This document shows positions 7,107 through 7,750 of a stretch of DNA of 7,750 bases, piece by piece. A model generated the notes under the pieces. The model saw only the letters and a program-made list of their open reading frames with translations. It did not search any database and was not told the DNA's origin. Within the stretch, counting starts at the first letter, position 1, and the number at the start of each line of letters is the position of its first letter. Source of the stretch: JAXJSP01 sp036310005 (lineage in GTDB: Bacteria > Bacillota > Clostridia > Oscillospirales > Acutalibacteraceae); contig JAXJSP010000025.1 of NCBI GenBank assembly GCA_036310005.1, positions 1-7,750 of the forward strand, written 5' to 3'. Position numbers and translations under genes: made by a program.

Positions 7107-7145
7107 GGCGGTTTCTATGGTACTCTGTCGGTGCGGTTGGTAATT
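7098..7145 (+). repeat. Dispersed 3'-end repeat, copy C
   Basis: Positions 7101-7145 match copy B (110-66, minus strand) at 39 of 45 bases without gaps. The hairpin is CCGCC/GGCGG (7099-7103 with 7107-7111) plus a G-T pair. Its loop is exactly TAA, the stop codon of the pseudoenzyme gene. The tail runs GTTTCTATGG, TACTCTGTCG, GTGCGGTTGG, TAATT. Relative to the gene it follows, it has the same orientation as copy B. Confidence 0.7.
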
Positions 7146-7205
7146 ATTCTCGGCTCCCCTTGTCAATGGGTATTCAAATTACTACTTAAATCAAACTTAA
7201 TAATC

Positions 7206-7246
7206 AAAGAGGGCGTGGTTTTTTACCCACTCCCTCTTTTTTGTTT
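7206..7246 (+). terminator. Rho-independent terminator of the four-gene operon
   Basis: The stem AAAGAGGG (7206-7213) pairs perfectly with CCCTCTTT (7232-7239). It is extended by GTGG/CCAC after one mismatch and closed by a T-rich loop. A T run follows (7237-7242, then GTTTTG). It lies 100 bases past the last operon gene. Read from the other strand it follows the spore protein gene with a poorer T tract (CTCTTTGATTATT), so it may serve both directions. Confidence 0.85.
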
Positions 7247-7254
7247 TGAAAAAA

Positions 7255-7443
7255 CTATTTCATAGAATTTTCGTAAGATTCAATCATTTTCTTAACCATT
7301 TGTCCGCCGACAGAACCTGCCTGCTTAGAAGTTAAGTCACCGTTGTAACCTTGTTTAAGATTTACGCCAACTTCGTTAGCAGCTTCCATCTTAAAACGGT
7401 TGAGAGCCTCACGAGCCTCAGGAACTACAGTTTTCTTAGCCAT
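7255..7443 (-). CDS. Small acid-soluble spore protein, alpha/beta type
   Basis: This 62-residue protein coats DNA in the dormant forespore, protects it from UV and chemical damage, and is degraded at germination. Family features are EALNRFKMEAANEVGV (12-27), which contains the position where the germination protease GPR normally cuts after Glu (E20, here E-A-A instead of the common E-I-A). The C-terminal block TSKQAGSVGGQMVKKMIE (38-55) is the second DNA-contacting signature. Length is typical. AAGGAG lies about nine bases upstream of the ATG. Expression is expected late in the forespore under sigma-G. It faces the operon tail to tail and is unrelated to it. It shows that the organism belongs to a spore-forming lineage. 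Confidence 0.95.
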   Translation of the reverse strand: MAKKTVVPEAREALNRFKMEAANEVGVNLKQGYNGDLTSKQAGSVGGQMVKKMIESYENSMK

Positions 7444-7485
7444 TACAATACACTCCTTCTTTGATGGATTATATCGCGTTTGCAG

Positions 7486-7534
7486 TAATATTGTTTGTAA
7501 TTAGAAAATTTATATGCTTTGTAATTTTTGTCAA
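7486..7534 (-). promoter_or_regulatory. Candidate promoter region of the spore protein gene
   Basis: On the minus strand, GCATA (7517-7513) and AATATTA (7492-7486) resemble sigma-G elements, but the 20-base spacing is longer than usual. An overlapping sigma-A-like pair, TTGACA (7534-7529) and TAAATT (7512-7507) with 16 bases between, is also present. A lone TATAAT (7473-7468) sits just before the ribosome binding site. Sigma-G control is expected from the gene family; the exact elements are uncertain. Confidence 0.3.
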
Positions 7535-7593
7535 ATTAAATAATTTTTAGCAAAGCACATAAAAAAATTTTATCCGCCGCCTGAAAGTTTATG

Positions 7594-7610
7594 TTTTTTT
7601 TTTTTTTTTT
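7594..7610. repeat. Run of 17 T
   Basis: An uninterrupted homopolymer in the intergenic region, followed by GGAGGG and a second T run (7621-7626). No convincing stem precedes it and no plus-strand gene ends here, so it is not an evident terminator. It lies just upstream of the -35 at 7625 and could act as an A/T-rich UP element. The length is prone to sequencing or replication slippage. Confidence 0.8.
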
Positions 7611-7624
7611 GGAGGGTTATTTTT

Positions 7625-7653
7625 TTGACATCGGGCTTGATTTATGTTAAAAT
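7625..7653 (+). promoter_or_regulatory. Sigma-A type promoter pointing out of the window
   Basis: Perfect -35 TTGACA (7625-7630), a 17-base spacer and -10 TAAAAT (7648-7653, five of six), preceded by an A/T-rich stretch. Transcription should start near 7660. No gene start follows before the window ends, so the transcript has a leader of at least 90 bases. It belongs to a gene or RNA beyond position 7750. Confidence 0.65.
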
Positions 7654-7713
7654 TACTATTGGAGAATTGCGCCCAAAAATAAAAAATGTTAAAACTGCAC
7701 AAAACGACGAAGA

Positions 7714-7748
7714 TTGTCGATTATTTGATTTAAAACAATAATCGGCAA
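7714..7748 (+). other. 12-bp stem-loop in the leader at the window edge
   Basis: TTGTCGATTATT (7714-7725) pairs with AATAATCGGCAA (7737-7748) through 12 pairs including one G-U, around an 11-base loop. It lies about 55 bases downstream of the predicted start of the outward promoter. It has no following T run within the window. It may be part of a structured leader or a palindromic binding site. The remaining bases of 7444-7750 show no gene. Confidence 0.5.
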
Positions 7749-7750
7749 GG

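Noticed and set aside
7574..7593. CCGCCGCCTGAAAG-TTTATG, resembling the start of repeat copy C
   Set aside because: Only a short discontinuous match; the stem is not formed and the conserved tail is absent, so chance is likely.
7557..7610. ACATAAA/TTTATGT pairing followed by the T run, as a possible terminator
   Set aside because: The stem is AT-only with a loop over 20 bases, and no plus-strand gene ends upstream of it.
7686..7733. 15-codon ATG frame after the outward promoter (possible leader peptide)
   Set aside because: The only Shine-Dalgarno-like GGAG (7661-7664) is about 20 bases upstream, and there is no run of regulatory codons or attenuator visible.
1..7750. tRNA, rRNA, CRISPR array, insertion sequence or transposase
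   Set aside because: I saw no cloverleaf, spaced identical repeats or transposase-like frame anywhere in the window.

Overview
The window looks like the chromosome of an anaerobic, spore-forming Firmicute of class Clostridia, most likely an Oscillospirales/Ruminococcaceae-type gut bacterium. The grounds are an alpha/beta-type small acid-soluble spore protein, a class B sortase, a nifZ-thiI pair of the Firmicutes type, AGGAGG ribosome binding sites and low-to-middling GC. This is inference from gene content, not a species identification.

Layout. Positions 1-115 carry two copies of a dispersed repeat, reading on the minus strand. A 72-residue single-pass membrane protein of unknown function lies at 113-331 (-). 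It is divergent, across a 152-base promoter region, from a tightly packed plus-strand operon of four genes. These are a cysteine desulfurase (484-1602), ThiI (1599-2768, 4-base overlap), a 939-residue protein in which complete CinA is fused through a linker and a membrane segment to a class B sortase (2781-5600), and a 496-residue membrane protein (5616-7106). A third repeat copy, in inverted orientation to the first two, begins at the stop codon of the last gene and is followed by a strong intrinsic terminator (7206-7246). The spore protein gene follows at 7255-7443 (-). The last 307 bases hold no gene, but contain a candidate promoter for the spore protein, a 17-T run, a good outward plus-strand promoter and a 12-bp hairpin at the window edge.

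How the genes fit together. The desulfurase makes enzyme-bound persulfide from cysteine and ThiI uses it for 4-thiouridine in tRNA, with a possible thiazole (thiamin) role. CinA belongs to pyridine-nucleotide salvage/repair (ADP-ribose hydrolysis and NMN deamidation in characterised relatives). The same polypeptide then crosses the membrane and displays an intact-looking sortase B with His657, Cys758 and Arg768.

The most interesting result is that the last gene appears to be a diverged tandem paralogue of the CinA-sortase gene. By hand alignment its N-terminal 140 residues match the CinA MocF-like domain, and its C-terminal half matches the sortase. The CinA phosphate-binding motifs and all three sortase catalytic residues are replaced. 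The locus therefore seems to encode an active trans-membrane CinA-sortase next to a doubly inactive pseudoenzyme version. The shared architecture argues that the fusion is real and old, not an assembly accident. Function of the pair is unknown.
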